A stretch of 38,330 nucleotides of DNA from Roseomonas sp. 18066 (GCF_902706185.1 NZ_CACSJM010000049.1:1-38330), one strand, 5' to 3'; positions 24,679-38,293 are shown, counted from the first letter of the stretch. Numbers and translations are program-made. The notes: generated by a model from the sequence alone, not told the origin.

Positions 24679-24945
24679 CTAGCTGGCCGCGACCGCGGTG
24701 CCCGCCCCGGCCTCGGGCTCGTCCTGCAGCAGCGACGTGGCCGCCGTGTGGTTCATGATGGTGGAGACCTTGCCACCCTCGATATCGGCGACCGCGCTCA
24801 GCGGCAGGTATTTATGCTGCCCGTCCGGCGAGGAATCCCGCGTCAGCTTGATGAAGTCGCCGGCCAGGTGATCCACCCGCCCGATGGGGTGGCCGCAGGA
24901 GCCGACGACCTCGGCGTGTTCCTGGATGAGGCTCTTGTCGATCAT
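24679..24945 (-). CDS. DUF2171 (PRC-barrel-like) domain protein
   Basis: An 88-residue soluble protein matching DUF2171: MIDKSLIQEHAEVVGSCG, IGRVDHLAGDFIKLTRDSSPDGQHKYLPLSAV, then a C-terminal tail. These small proteins are common in environmental alphaproteobacteria, often linked with stress genes, but have no known activity. ATG 24945 is supported by a GGGAG ribosome site and by the start of the domain; the open frame extends 22 codons further upstream without similarity. It is divergent from zapE. Confidence 0.83.
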   Translation of the reverse strand: MIDKSLIQEHAEVVGSCGHPIGRVDHLAGDFIKLTRDSSPDGQHKYLPLSAVADIEGGKVSTIMNHTAATSLLQDEPEAGAGTAVAAS

Positions 24946-25084
24946 GGCCGGGGTCTCCCTGGCGGTTGTTGTGCGGGGGTAACGCCAGGCCAGGGCACAG
25001 GGATGCGCCATGGTGCCGGTTCCCCGCCGCGGGCGAGGAAACCATCATTCTTTCCGTGGGTTGTGGTTTGGGGTGAAGGCGCGG

Positions 25085-25113
25085 TTGCCGCATCGGCCGT
25101 GACAGGCTATGCC
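25085..25113 (+). promoter_or_regulatory. Candidate zapE promoter
   Basis: TTGCCG at 25085-25090, a 17-nt spacer and TATGCC at 25108-25113. Transcription would begin near 25120, at or next to ATG 25122, implying a leaderless or nearly leaderless mRNA. No ribosome site is visible before the gene, which agrees. Confidence 0.42.
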
Positions 25114-25121
25114 GCAACGCG

Positions 25122-26309
25122 ATGGATGGCCCCATGAAGCCGGGGGAGGCGCTGAGCCTCCCGTCCTACGCCGACGGACCACTCCCCGCCTATCGTGCGA
25201 AGGTGGCGGCGGGGGAATTGCGCTCCGACCCCGCCCAGGCGCTGGCCGCCGAGACCCTGCAGGATCTCTGGCGCCGCACGCGCGGCTACGAGCCCAGGCT
25301 GGAGCCGGCGACCAAGGAGGGCGGCGGCTTCATGTCCCGCTTCCTGCGCCGCAAGCCGGTCGACGAGGCCCCGGGCAACGCGCCCCAGGGCCTGTACCTG
25401 GTCGGCGAGGTCGGCCGCGGCAAGTCCATGCTGATGGACCTGTTCTTCGCCTGCGCCGAGGTGCCGCGGAAGCGCCGGATCCACTTCCATTCCTTCATGC
25501 AGCAGTCGCACGGCCGCATCCACGCCTGGCGCAAGCAGCATGGCGACGCCGCCGATCCGATCCCGCCGCTGGCCGAGCAGATCACCGCCGAGGCTTCGCT
25601 GCTGTGCTTCGACGAGTTCCAGGTCCACGACATCGCCGATGCGATGATCCTGGGCCGGCTGTTCGAGGCGCTGTTCGCCCGCGGCACGGTGATCGTCGCC
25701 ACCTCGAACACGGCGCCCGACGACCTGTTCCGCGGCAAGCCGGGGCGCGACGCCTTCCTGCCCTTCATCGCGCTGATCAACAAGCATGTCTCGGTGCTGC
25801 AGCTGAAGTCGCAGCAGGACTACCGGCGCGACCGCATCCAGGGGCTGCCGACCTGGCACGCGCCGGCCGATGGCCGGGCGGAGCGGGCGCTGGACGCCGC
25901 CTTCAAGGAGCTGACCGGCCGCCCGCATGGCGCGCCGGAGGAGATCGAGGTGCTCGGCCGCCGGGTGCGGGTGCCGCAGGCCGTGGGCGGCGTCGCCCGG
26001 GCCGATTTCGACGACCTTTGCGGCGTGCCGCTGGGTCCGGCCGACTACCTGGCGCTGTCGACGCATTTCCACACGCTGGTGCTGGATGGCGTGCCCCGGC
26101 TGGGGCCGGATAATTTCGACCGGGCCCGGCGCTTCATCACCTTGATCGACACCCTCTACGAGCACCGTTGCAAGCTGGTCGCCTCGGCGGCCGCGGTGCC
26201 CGACCAGCTTTACGAGCAGGGCGAGAATGCGGCGATGTTCCAACGCACCGCGTCGCGCCTGATGGAAATGCAAAGCCACGACTATCTCGGCCTGCCGCAT
26301 CTCACCTGA
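25122..26309 (+). CDS. zapE: Cell division ATPase ZapE / AFG1-like
   Basis: A 395-residue P-loop ATPase of the AFG1/ZapE family. Walker A is G95-EVGRGKS (K101), Walker B is LLCFDEF at 160-166, and the sensor-like ATSN is near 203-206. Homologues act at the division site with FtsZ in bacteria and in protein quality control in mitochondria. The charged insert between the first helix and Walker A (about 60-88) is usual for alphaproteobacteria. The start could be ATG 25122 or 25134. It lies upstream of a small secreted-protein gene and mdh; AFG1 homologues are often found beside mdh in alphaproteobacteria. Confidence 0.93.
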   Translation: MDGPMKPGEALSLPSYADGPLPAYRAKVAAGELRSDPAQALAAETLQDLWRRTRGYEPRLEPATKEGGGFMSRFLRRKPVDEAPGNAPQGLYLVGEVGRGKSMLMDLFFACAEVPRKRRIHFHSFMQQSHGRIHAWRKQHGDAADPIPPLAEQITAEASLLCFDEFQVHDIADAMILGRLFEALFARGTVIVATSNTAPDDLFRGKPGRDAFLPFIALINKHVSVLQLKSQQDYRRDRIQGLPTWHAPADGRAERALDAAFKELTGRPHGAPEEIEVLGRRVRVPQAVGGVARADFDDLCGVPLGPADYLALSTHFHTLVLDGVPRLGPDNFDRARRFITLIDTLYEHRCKLVASAAAVPDQLYEQGENAAMFQRTASRLMEMQSHDYLGLPHLT

Positions 26310-26347
26310 CCGGGTGGGCTGCGGCCGCGTCATTGAAGGAAGCTGCC

Positions 26348-26836
26348 ATGCGATTGATCCCGCTCTGCCTCTTGGGCCTGCTGTCCCTGGCGCTGGTGCC
26401 TGCCGCGCTGGTGCCGGCGGCCGAAGCCGCCGGGGCGCGGACCGAACGCGGCACCGCCGGCAAGGCGGGCAAGGCCAGCGGCACCGCGGCGCGCGCAGCG
26501 GCGCCGGCGCGGCAGCAGGCGAGCGTGGCGCGCGGCAACACCCGCCAGGCCGTGGCCCCGGCGCGCGGCGCCACCAGCCGGCCGGGCGTCAGCCGCACGG
26601 CGGCCAAGCCGGTCGCCCCGGCGCGGCGCGGCGCCACCCTGCAGCGCACCGCCAGCCGCCAGCCGGTGCTGCGCGGCGGCCAGCGCCAGGCGGTGCAGCG
26701 GGTGGTCGGCCCGCGGCTGACCTCCTGGCAGGCCGGGCTGCCGACGGCCGAGGGCGAGCAGCGCGAATGCCCGGTCGGCACCATGTCGACGCTGGCGCGC
26801 GGCCATGACGACGTGGTGCGCTGCCTGCCGCTCTGA
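26348..26836 (+). CDS. Secreted Ala/Arg-rich protein, unknown
   Basis: A 162-residue protein with a signal peptide (about 1-27, LLGLLSLALVPAALVPAAEAAG), a long low-complexity middle rich in Ala, Arg, Thr, Gly and Gln (about 28-125) and a compact end containing two Cys (ECPVGTMSTLARGHDDVVRCLPL). The charge is strongly basic. An AAGGAAG ribosome site precedes ATG 26348. It starts 38 nt after zapE and may share its transcript. The Cys-bounded C-terminal motif looks conserved rather than random, which supports a real gene. No function is recognised. Confidence 0.68.
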   Translation: MRLIPLCLLGLLSLALVPAALVPAAEAAGARTERGTAGKAGKASGTAARAAAPARQQASVARGNTRQAVAPARGATSRPGVSRTAAKPVAPARRGATLQRTASRQPVLRGGQRQAVQRVVGPRLTSWQAGLPTAEGEQRECPVGTMSTLARGHDDVVRCLPL

Positions 26837-28119
<1,283 letters not shown>

Positions 28120-28212
28120 GGCCCCCGGAGGGGGCCGGAAGGCCTCCTCCGGGACCGGAAATGACGGGTCGGGGCAGCTCCCGGCCTCGTGGCCCATGCA
28201 GAGGGTGAACGG

Positions 28213-29409
<1,197 letters not shown>

Positions 29410-29410
29410 G

Positions 29411-30301
29411 ATGGCCATCCTCGTCGACGCGAACACCAAGGTGATGACCCAGGGCTTCACCGGGTCCCAGGGCACCTTCCACGCCGAGCAGGGCATCGCC
29501 TACGGCTCGAACTATGTGGGCGGCGTGACCCCGGGCAAGGGCGGCCAGCTGCATCTCGGCCTGCCGGTGTTCAACACGGTCGCCGAATGCGTGGCGGCCA
29601 CCGGCGCCAACGCCTCGGTCATCTACGTGCCGCCGCCCTTCGCCGGCGACAGCATCCTGGAGGCCATCGACGCCGAGGTCCCCCTGATCATCTGCATCAC
29701 CGAGGGCATCCCGGTGATCGACATGATCAAGGTGAAGCGGGCGCTGTCCGGCTCCAAGTCGCGGCTGATCGGCCCGAACTGCCCGGGCGTCATCACCCCC
29801 GACGCCTGCAAGATCGGCATCATGCCGGGCCATATCCACAAGCGTGGCTCGGTCGGCATCGTCTCCCGCTCGGGCACGCTGACCTATGAGGCGGTGGCGC
29901 AGACCACGGCGGCCGGCCTCGGCCAGTCGACCTGCGTCGGCATCGGCGGCGACCCGGTCAAGGGCACCGACTTCACCGAGGTCCTGGAGATGTTCCTGGC
30001 CGACCCCGAGACCCAGTCGATCATCATGATCGGCGAGATCGGCGGCCAGTCGGAGATCCAGGCGGCCGAGTTCCTGGGCCGCGAGAACAAGGTGGGCTCG
30101 AAGAACTACAAGCCCGTCGTCGGCTTCATCGCCGGTGCGACCGCCCCCCCGGGCCGCCGCATGGGCCATGCCGGCGCCGTCATCTCGGGCGGCAAGGACA
30201 CCGCCGAGGCCAAGATGGCGGCCATGCGCGAGGCCGGCATCCATGTCGCCGAGAGCCCGGCTGCCCTGGGCTCGACCATGGTGAAGGCGCTGCGCGGCTG
30301 A
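29411..30301 (+). CDS. sucD: Succinyl-CoA synthetase alpha subunit
   Basis: A 296-residue subunit carrying the phosphohistidine H253 in [13 protein letters not shown], the CoA-binding [10 protein letters not shown] near 15-24, and GPNCPGVI near 121-128. It is complete at both ends. Translation is surely coupled to sucC (one-nt gap). After it a 199-nt gap contains an imperfect hairpin and an AT-rich stretch before sucA. Confidence 0.97.
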   Translation: MAILVDANTKVMTQGFTGSQGTFHAEQGIAYGSNYVGGVTPGKGGQLHLGLPVFNTVAECVAATGANASVIYVPPPFAGDSILEAIDAEVPLIICITEGIPVIDMIKVKRALSGSKSRLIGPNCPGVITPDACKIGIMPGHIHKRGSVGIVSRSGTLTYEAVAQTTAAGLGQSTCVGIGGDPVKGTDFTEVLEMFLADPETQSIIMIGEIGGQSEIQAAEFLGRENKVGSKNYKPVVGFIAGATAPPGRRMGHAGAVISGGKDTAEAKMAAMREAGIHVAESPAALGSTMVKALRG

Positions 30302-30336
30302 TGCCGACGGTGCGCGGACAGCTTGACGGCCAACGA

Positions 30337-30361
30337 CGCGGGTCTGCCATGCAGGCCCGCG
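30337..30361 (+). other. Hairpin in the sucD-sucA gap
   Basis: Arms 30337-30346 and 30352-30361 pair over 10 bp with one G-T pair and a 5-nt loop. No T-run follows, so it may process or stabilise the sucCD message rather than end it. An unusually AT-rich patch (about 30374-30400) follows and could hold a sucA promoter, though no good -35/-10 pair is seen. Confidence 0.4.
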
Positions 30362-30500
30362 GCGGAAGCCTGCAACTTGCCGCGTTTTACCATTATGTTA
30401 TCCAGCGCCGTCCCTATATCCGGGGCGGCGTTGGCGTTTTCTGACGCCCCGCTGTGAGCTGACCGCCGCGACCCAGGAAGGTGCGGGCGAGGAGGATAAG

Positions 30501-33404
30501 ATGGCCGGTATCGACATCCTGGCAAGCGTGATGACGGGGGCGAATGCCACCTATCTCGCTGACCTGTACGCCCGCTGGGTCGAGCGGCCTGACAGCGTGG
30601 ACGCTTCCTTCCAGGAGCTTTTCGCAGCGCTCAACGACGACGCCCGCGCGGTGCTGCACGACGCCAGCGGCGCCTCCTGGGCGCCGCGGCCGAAGGGCGG
30701 CTTCGCCCCGGAGCCGGAAGCGCCCAAGCCCGACCCGAAGAAGCCGGCCAAGGCCGGCGCCGCGCCGGCCGCCGCCGCCGCCCCGGGCCTCGACCCCGCC
30801 GCCGCGCGGCAGCAGGCGCAGGACGCGATCCGCGCCCTGATGCTGATCCGCGCCTACCGGGTGCGTGGCCATCTGGAGGCGCAGCTCGACCCGCTGCACC
30901 TGCAGACGCCCAAGCCGCACCCCGAGCTCGACCCGAAGAGCTACGGCTTCACCGATGCCGACCTCGACCGGCCGATCTTCATCGACAAGGTGCTGGGCCG
31001 CGAGACCGCGACGCTGCGCGAGATCGTCGCCATCCTGCGCGCCACCTATTGCGGCTCGATCGGCGTCGAGTTCATGCATATCCAGGACCCCGAGCAGAAG
31101 TCCTGGATCCAGCAGAAGGTCGAGGGCGCGCCCTGGACCACCCTGTTCGACCCGGCGGCGAAGAAGCAGATCCTGCAGCAGCTGACCGAGGCCGAGGGCT
31201 TCGAGGCCTTCTGCGCCCGCAAGTATGTCGGCACCAAGCGCTTCGGCCTGGAGGGTGGCGAGGTCACCATCCCCGCCGTGCAGACGGTGATCGAGGCGGT
31301 GGTCGCCGAGGGCGTCGGCGAGATCGTCGTCGGCATGGCGCATCGCGGCCGGCTGAACACGCTGGTCAACGTGGTGAAGAAGCCCTTCACCAAGGTCTTC
31401 GCCGAGTTCAAGGGCATCTCGGCCAATCCGGACGACGTCCAGGGCTCGGGCGACGTCAAGTACCACCTGGGCACCTCCACCGACATCGAGATCGGCGGCA
31501 AGATGGTGCATCTGTCGCTGCAGCCCAACCCGTCGCACCTCGAGGTCGTCGACCCGGTGGTAGTGGGCAAGGTGCGCGCGCGCCAGGACATGGCGGGCGA
31601 CGTCAAGGGCCGCCGCAGCGTCATGGCCATCCTGCTGCATGGCGACGCCGCCTTCGCCGGCCAGGGCGTGGTCTATGAGACGCTGGCGATGAGCCAGCTG
31701 ATCGGCTACCGCACCGGCGGCACGGTCCACGTCATCACCAACAACCAGATCGGCTTCACCACCGTGCCGGCGCATGCCTATTCGGGCCTGTACTGCACGG
31801 ACGTGGCCAAGGCGGTGCAGGCGCCGATCCTGCACGTCAATGGCGACGATCCGGAGGCGGTGGTCTTCGCCGCCCGCATGGCCGCCGAATACCGGATGAA
31901 GTTCACCGCCGACGTGGTGCTGGACATCGTCTGCTACCGCCGCCACGGCCATAACGAGACCGACGAGCCCGCCTTCACCCAGCCGATCATGTACGGCCGG
32001 ATCAAGGAGCTGAAGACCACCCGCACCCTCTATGCCGAGCGTCTGGCGGCCAGCGGCGCGCTGCCGGCCGAGGACAGCAAGGCGATGCTGGACGCCTTCT
32101 ACGCCCAGCTCGAGGAGGCCTACCAGGCCGCCCAGACCTTCAAGCCGAACAAGGCCGACTGGCTGGAAGGCCATTGGTCGGGGCTGAAGGCCGCGGGCTC
32201 GACCGACGAGGAGAAGGAGGACGGCACCGCCGTCGGCCTCGACACGCTGCGCGAGATCGGCGCCGCCCTGTCCCGCGTGCCGGCCGACTTCGTCGCCAAT
32301 TCGAAGATCATCCGCCAGCTCGAGGCGAAGAAGAACGCCATCGAGGGCGGCGAGGGCATCGACTGGGCGACCGGCGAGGCGCTGGCCTTCGGCAGCCTGC
32401 TGCTGGAGGGGCATCGCATCCGCCTCTCGGGCGAGGACGTGCAGCGCGGCACCTTCAGCCACCGCCATTGCGTCCTGGTCGACCAGAACAGCCAGGCGGA
32501 ATACATGCCGCTGAACAACATCCGCGACGGCCAGAAGCGGATGGAAGCCTTCAACTCGCTGCTCAGCGAGATGGGCGTACTCGGCTTCGACTATGGCTAC
32601 ACGCTGGCCGACCCCAACACCCTGACGCTGTGGGAAGCCCAGTTCGGCGACTTCACCAACGGCGCCCAGGTGGTGATCGACCAGTTCATCGCCAGCGCCG
32701 AGACCAAGTGGCTGCGCATGTCCGGCCTGGTGATGCTGCTGCCGCATGGCTACGAGGGCCAGGGTCCGGAGCATTCCTCCGCCCGCCTCGAGCGCTACCT
32801 GCAGCTCTGCGCCGAGCGCAACATGGCGGTCTGCAACTTCACGACGCCGGCCAACTACTATCATGCGCTGCGCCGGCAGCTGAAGCGCAACTACCGCAAG
32901 CCGCTGATCGTCATGACGCCGAAGTCGCTGCTGCGGCACAAGCTGGCGGTCAGCAGCCTGGCCGACTTCGCCACCGGCAGCGCCTTCCAGACCGTGATCC
33001 CGGAGGCCGACGCCATCGGCCCGGCCGAGAAGGTCAAGCGCGTCGTGCTCTGCTCCGGCAAGGTCTATTACGACCTGCTGCAGGAGCGGCGGGACAAGAA
33101 GCTCGACGACGTGGCGATCGTCCGCGTCGAGCAGATCTATCCCTTCCCGCGCCTGTCGCTGGCCCGCATCCTGGCCGAGTACAAGAACGCCGAGATCGTC
33201 TGGTGCCAGGAGGAGCCCGAGAACATGGGCGCCTGGACCTTCGTCGACCGGCGCATCGAGAAGGTGCTGAAGGAGCTGGGCCACAAGACCCAGCGCCCCG
33301 CCTATGTCGGGCGCGAGGAGGCGGCCAGCCCCGCCACCGGCTCGGCCAAGGTGCATCAGCAGCAGCAGGAAGCCCTGGTCCGCTCGGCCCTCGGCCTCTC
33401 GTAA
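30501..33404 (+). CDS. sucA: 2-oxoglutarate dehydrogenase E1 component
   Basis: A 967-residue thiamin-diphosphate enzyme that decarboxylates 2-oxoglutarate and passes the succinyl group to the E2 lipoyl arm. The N-terminal YLADLYARWVERPDSVDASF motif that binds the complex core is at 18-37 (quoted in full as 20 residues). The ThDP/Mg segment is H380-G-D-A-A-F-A-G-Q-G, and CYRRHGHNETDEP is near 478-490. A strong GAGGAGG site precedes ATG 30501. An Ala/Pro-rich linker (about 70-105) is longer than in E. coli. The end is complete. Confidence 0.97.
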   Translation: MAGIDILASVMTGANATYLADLYARWVERPDSVDASFQELFAALNDDARAVLHDASGASWAPRPKGGFAPEPEAPKPDPKKPAKAGAAPAAAAAPGLDPAAARQQAQDAIRALMLIRAYRVRGHLEAQLDPLHLQTPKPHPELDPKSYGFTDADLDRPIFIDKVLGRETATLREIVAILRATYCGSIGVEFMHIQDPEQKSWIQQKVEGAPWTTLFDPAAKKQILQQLTEAEGFEAFCARKYVGTKRFGLEGGEVTIPAVQTVIEAVVAEGVGEIVVGMAHRGRLNTLVNVVKKPFTKVFAEFKGISANPDDVQGSGDVKYHLGTSTDIEIGGKMVHLSLQPNPSHLEVVDPVVVGKVRARQDMAGDVKGRRSVMAILLHGDAAFAGQGVVYETLAMSQLIGYRTGGTVHVITNNQIGFTTVPAHAYSGLYCTDVAKAVQAPILHVNGDDPEAVVFAARMAAEYRMKFTADVVLDIVCYRRHGHNETDEPAFTQPIMYGRIKELKTTRTLYAERLAASGALPAEDSKAMLDAFYAQLEEAYQAAQTFKPNKADWLEGHWSGLKAAGSTDEEKEDGTAVGLDTLREIGAALSRVPADFVANSKIIRQLEAKKNAIEGGEGIDWATGEALAFGSLLLEGHRIRLSGEDVQRGTFSHRHCVLVDQNSQAEYMPLNNIRDGQKRMEAFNSLLSEMGVLGFDYGYTLADPNTLTLWEAQFGDFTNGAQVVIDQFIASAETKWLRMSGLVMLLPHGYEGQGPEHSSARLERYLQLCAERNMAVCNFTTPANYYHALRRQLKRNYRKPLIVMTPKSLLRHKLAVSSLADFATGSAFQTVIPEADAIGPAEKVKRVVLCSGKVYYDLLQERRDKKLDDVAIVRVEQIYPFPRLSLARILAEYKNAEIVWCQEEPENMGAWTFVDRRIEKVLKELGHKTQRPAYVGREEAASPATGSAKVHQQQQEALVRSALGLS

Positions 33405-33417
33405 CTCCTTCTCAGCG

Positions 33418-33456
33418 GCGAGGTCCCGCCTGGGCGGGGCCTCGCGCATCTTTTTT
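33418..33456 (+). terminator. Intrinsic terminator between sucA and sucB
   Basis: A 13-bp inverted repeat (33418-33430 with 33433-33445, one G-T pair, inner bases forming the loop) is followed by six T residues at 33451-33456. It sits 14 nt after sucA and 42 nt before the sucB ATG, so some transcripts should stop before sucB. Confidence 0.8.
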
Positions 33457-33497
33457 AAGCAGCTGACCTTTAGCACCGGCAAAGAGGCGACGGCAGA

Positions 33498-34736
33498 ATG
33501 ACCGATATTGTGGTGCCCCCCCTGGGCGAGAGCGTCTCCACCGCGACCATCGCGAAGTGGATGAAGAAGGCCGGTGAGGCAGTTGCCGCCGACGAGCCGC
33601 TGGTGGAGCTGGAGACCGACAAGGTCACGGTGGAGGTCAATGCCCCCGCCGCCGGCGTGCTGGAATCGATCGTCGCCGAGGAAGGCGCCGAGGTGGAGCC
33701 GGGCGCGGTGCTGGGCGTGATCGCCGCCGGCTCCGGCGCGGCCCCGGCGCCGAAGGCCGCGGCCCCCGCCGCCGCCGCTGCGCCCGCCGCCGCGCCGAAG
33801 GTCGAGACGCCGCGCGCCGAGAGCGGCCCGGTGGCCCGCCCGGGCGCGCCGTCCGCGCATGCGCCGCTGCCGGCCGCCGCCAAGATCATGGCCGAGAACA
33901 ACCTCTCGGCCGAGCAGATCGGCGCCGGCACCGCCAAGGATGGCCGCATCAGCAAGGGCGACGTGCAGTCCTTCCTGGCGCAGCCGGCCCCGGCCGCCGC
34001 CGCCAAGGCCGCGCCCAAGGCGCCGCGCGCCCTGGAAGGCGGCGAGGAGCGGGTGAAGATGACCCGCCTGCGCAAGACCATCGCCGTCCGCCTGAAGGAG
34101 GCGCAGAACACCGCCGCCATGCTGACCACCTTCAACGAGGTGGACATGAGCGCGGTGATGGCGCTGCGCAACGAGTACAAGGACGTCTTCGAGAAGAAGC
34201 AGGGCGTGAAGCTCGGCTTCATGTCCTTCTTCGTGAAGGCCTGCGTCGCCGCGCTGAAGGAATTCCCGGCCGTCAACGCCGAAATCGACGGCGACGACCT
34301 GGTCTACAAGAACTTCGTCCATATGGGCATCGCGGTGGGCGGGCCCTCCGGCCTGGTCGTGCCGGTGCTGCGCAACGCCGACCAGCTGTCCTTCGCCGGC
34401 ATCGAGAAGGCCATCAGCACCGTCGGCAAGCGCGTCCGTGACGGCCAGCTGAAGCTCGAGGAGATGGCGGGCGGCAGCTTCACCATCACCAATGGCGGCA
34501 TCTACGGCTCGATGATGTCGACGCCGATCCTCAACCCGCCGCAGTCGGGCATCCTCGGGATGCACTCGATCAAGGAGCGGGCGATGGTCGTCAACGGCAA
34601 GATCGAGATCCGGCCGATGATGTACCTGGCGCTGTCCTATGACCACCGGATCGTCGACGGCAAGGAAGCCGTCTCCTTCCTGGTGCGCGTCAAGGAGAGC
34701 ATCGAGGATCCGCGCCGGCTGATGCTGGACGTCTGA
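33498..34736 (+). CDS. sucB: Dihydrolipoamide succinyltransferase (2-oxoglutarate dehydrogenase E2)
   Basis: A 412-residue core enzyme. Domains are one lipoyl domain (1-77, lipoylated K42 in ETDKVTVEV), an Ala/Pro linker, the peripheral-subunit-binding domain (about 120-158, [15 protein letters not shown]), a second linker, and the acyltransferase domain (about 180-412) with catalytic H383 and D387 in [10 protein letters not shown] single lipoyl domain and the C-terminal DPRRLMLDV support succinyl- rather than acetyltransferase. It is read independently of sucA, at least in part, because of the terminator between them. Confidence 0.97.
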   Translation: MTDIVVPPLGESVSTATIAKWMKKAGEAVAADEPLVELETDKVTVEVNAPAAGVLESIVAEEGAEVEPGAVLGVIAAGSGAAPAPKAAAPAAAAAPAAAPKVETPRAESGPVARPGAPSAHAPLPAAAKIMAENNLSAEQIGAGTAKDGRISKGDVQSFLAQPAPAAAAKAAPKAPRALEGGEERVKMTRLRKTIAVRLKEAQNTAAMLTTFNEVDMSAVMALRNEYKDVFEKKQGVKLGFMSFFVKACVAALKEFPAVNAEIDGDDLVYKNFVHMGIAVGGPSGLVVPVLRNADQLSFAGIEKAISTVGKRVRDGQLKLEEMAGGSFTITNGGIYGSMMSTPILNPPQSGILGMHSIKERAMVVNGKIEIRPMMYLALSYDHRIVDGKEAVSFLVRVKESIEDPRRLMLDV

Positions 34737-34754
34737 TCCCTCTGCGGGTTCGGT

Positions 34755-34792
34755 GAAAGGGCCAGGGTCGCGCAAGCGGCCCTGGCCCTTTC
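34755..34792. terminator. Hairpin between convergent sucB and TctC-like gene
   Basis: A perfect 13-bp stem (34755-34767 with 34780-34792) with a 12-nt loop that may fold further. The arms end in TTTC/GAAA, so short U-rich ends occur on both strands, suggesting a bidirectional terminator. Confidence 0.7.
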
Positions 34793-34797
34793 CGCTT

Positions 34798-35787
34798 TCA
34801 GTCGAGGCTGAGATTGAGCCGCGCCACCATCTCGCGCTCATAGGCGACGCGCTGGACGGTGAAATTGCGGTAGGATTCGCTGTCGAGATAGGCGAGCGGC
34901 ATGTCCCAGCGCTCGCGCACCGCGGTGTTCTCCGGCCCAAGCAGCGCTGACTTCATCGCATCATGCAGCGCGCGCACCACGCCCGGGTCCATGCCCTTCG
35001 GCCCGGCCAGCCCGTAGGGCGAGGTCACCACCAGGTCGATGCCGAGCTCGCGCAGCGTCGGCACCTCGGGGAAGCGCTTCGAGCGCTCGGCGGTCCAGAC
35101 GCAGAGCAGCCGGCACTGCCCGGCCTCGACCTGCGGCACCCAGGCGGAGCTGTCGGCGACGCTGTCGATCTGCCCGCCCAGCAGCGCGGTGACCCCCTCG
35201 TTGGAGCCGCGGAAGGGCACATGCGTCATCTGCAGCCCCAGCCGCGACAGAATATCCTCCATCGCCAGGTGGTTGGTGGTGCCGATGCCGCTGGTGGAGA
35301 AGGTCAGCATCCCCGGCCGCGCCTTGGCCGCCGCGACATAGTCGGCCCAGGATTTGTAGGGGCTGTCGGCTTTCACCGCGACGCCGAACAGCCAGCCGGT
35401 CAGGCCGATGATCTGGGAGAAATCCTCGATCGGGTCCCAGGACCGCGCCTTGGTCATGAAGGGGTGGCGCAGCACCGAGAGATGCTGCTGGGCGATGGTG
35501 TAGCCGTCGGGCGGCGCCTGCAGCAGCGCCTGCGCCGCCAGCAGCCCGCGCGCGCCGGAGCGGTTCTCCACCAGCACCGTCTGGCCCAGCGCCCGGCCGG
35601 CCTGGTCGGCCAGGCTGCGCAGCTGCGCATCGGCCGAGCCGCCGGGCGGCCAGGGCACCATCAGCCGGATGGGGCGGGCAGGCCAGGCCTGGGCGAGCGC
35701 CGGCCTCGCCAAGGGGGAAAGCAGCGCGGCGGGCGCAAGGGCCAGCGCCGCGCGCCGCGGCCAGAGGCCGGGCGTCGGTCGGGTCAT
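34798..35787 (-). CDS. Tripartite tricarboxylate transporter substrate-binding protein (TctC/Bug family)
   Basis: A 329-residue periplasmic binding protein. A basic signal with a twin Arg ([14 protein letters not shown]) is followed by the Bug start [19 protein letters not shown]. Further hallmarks are [20 protein letters not shown] and the [15 protein letters not shown] and [19 protein letters not shown] segments. These proteins capture carboxylates or other small anions for TctAB-type permeases; many are orphans, as here, since no TctA/TctB is nearby. ATG 35787 has a GGGAGG ribosome site; a longer frame is unsupported. With the next gene it separates lpd from sucAB. Confidence 0.88.
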   Translation of the reverse strand: MTRPTPGLWPRRAALALAPAALLSPLARPALAQAWPARPIRLMVPWPPGGSADAQLRSLADQAGRALGQTVLVENRSGARGLLAAQALLQAPPDGYTIAQQHLSVLRHPFMTKARSWDPIEDFSQIIGLTGWLFGVAVKADSPYKSWADYVAAAKARPGMLTFSTSGIGTTNHLAMEDILSRLGLQMTHVPFRGSNEGVTALLGGQIDSVADSSAWVPQVEAGQCRLLCVWTAERSKRFPEVPTLRELGIDLVVTSPYGLAGPKGMDPGVVRALHDAMKSALLGPENTAVRERWDMPLAYLDSESYRNFTVQRVAYEREMVARLNLSLD

Positions 35788-35896
35788 CGCAAATCCTCCC
35801 TCTGCGGCGCCTGTTGCCGGCGCCGTCAGGGGCAAGGGTGGCAGAAGCCGTGACGGGAAGGCAATTTTTCCTGACCCGGCTTCGGCCCGCGCCGCC

Positions 35897-36754
35897 TTAC
35901 TTCAGGGGAAGCAGAATGTCCGTCAGCCACTCCGCCGGCGGCAGGCTGCGGCAGTCATTCAGGTAGTGCTCCATCGCCGGGTGGTCGGCCGGCTCCCGCC
36001 CGCTCTGCGGCAGCCATTCGCGGTAGAGCCAGGTATAGGCGGCCTCCAGCTCGGCATAGGGGCCCTTGAAGCGCAGCGCCGCGACCGTCAGCGCAGGGAT
36101 TTCTGTCAGCCTCGCAGGGGCGGGGGGTTCCGCGTCCTTGGGGAGCGAAAAACCCGCCGCGCTGCGCAGCTGCGCCGCCGGCACCGTCTGCGGGTCGTCC
36201 CAATAGAGCCCGATCCAGCGGGTGGCCTCGTCCTCCAGCCCGTGCCCCGTCGCCAGCGCGCCGAGCTCGTCGAAACGGGCGGCGATGGTGTCGTAGGGGC
36301 CGGAATGCGGCAGCACCGCCAGACGCATTTCTTTCTGTTCGCGAATGGTGACCTCGAACATGCGACTCTCCTCGGATGTTGCTGTGATCGGTCGGACAGG
36401 AGCAATGCCGCCCTGGGCGCGGTAGGCCGCCGGCGGCAGGCCGAACTGCGCCCGGAACGCCCGGGTGAAGGCCGCGGCGCTGCCATAGCCGGCCGCCTTG
36501 GCGACCCCCGCCACCGGCATGCGGCTTTTCAGCAGCGCCGCCGCCGCCAGGCTCAGCCGCTGCCGCGCCACCGTCTCCACCGGCGTCTCGCCGGCCAGCA
36601 GCCGGTAGATCCGGTGGAAATGGCAGGGCGAGAAGGCGGCCGCCGCGGCCAGCTCCTCCAGCCGCGGCTCGCGCCCCGGATGGGCCGCCAGCCAGGCCAT
36701 GGCGCGCTGCACCCGGCGGGCATAGTCGCGCAGCGTCAGCGGCTTGTTCGGCAT
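35897..36754 (-). CDS. AraC-family regulator with GyrI-like effector-binding domain
   Basis: A 285-residue regulator. Residues about 8-112 contain two helix-turn-helix motifs of the AraC/XylS type ([20 protein letters not shown] and the second [20 protein letters not shown]). Residues about 133-285 form a GyrI/SOUL-like small-molecule-binding domain, as in Rob- and SbmC-like regulators. This arrangement (DNA-binding first) is the usual one. The target is not evident; it is divergent from lpd with a 147-nt shared gap, so it might act on itself or on lpd. Confidence 0.9.
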   Translation of the reverse strand: MPNKPLTLRDYARRVQRAMAWLAAHPGREPRLEELAAAAAFSPCHFHRIYRLLAGETPVETVARQRLSLAAAALLKSRMPVAGVAKAAGYGSAAAFTRAFRAQFGLPPAAYRAQGGIAPVRPITATSEESRMFEVTIREQKEMRLAVLPHSGPYDTIAARFDELGALATGHGLEDEATRWIGLYWDDPQTVPAAQLRSAAGFSLPKDAEPPAPARLTEIPALTVAALRFKGPYAELEAAYTWLYREWLPQSGREPADHPAMEHYLNDCRSLPPAEWLTDILLPLK

Positions 36755-36901
36755 CGACTTCCTCTCCGATCCGCCGTCATCCTGGCCGAGATGCGCTTGA
36801 TCGCGCTTGCGAATGCCTGCCCGGCGCCGCTCCCCCTTGCGAGGGCGGCGCGGGCGCGCCAGTTTGCGGGCAATCCATTGCTAGGCAGGACCTTCCGACC
36901 C

Positions 36902-38293
<1,392 letters not shown>

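Noticed and set aside
30414..34940. A 1,508-codon open frame on the minus strand opposite sucA and sucB
   Set aside because: It is the antisense of two certain genes, His/Asp/Arg/Gly-rich with no domain, and arises from the lack of stop codons in GC-rich DNA.
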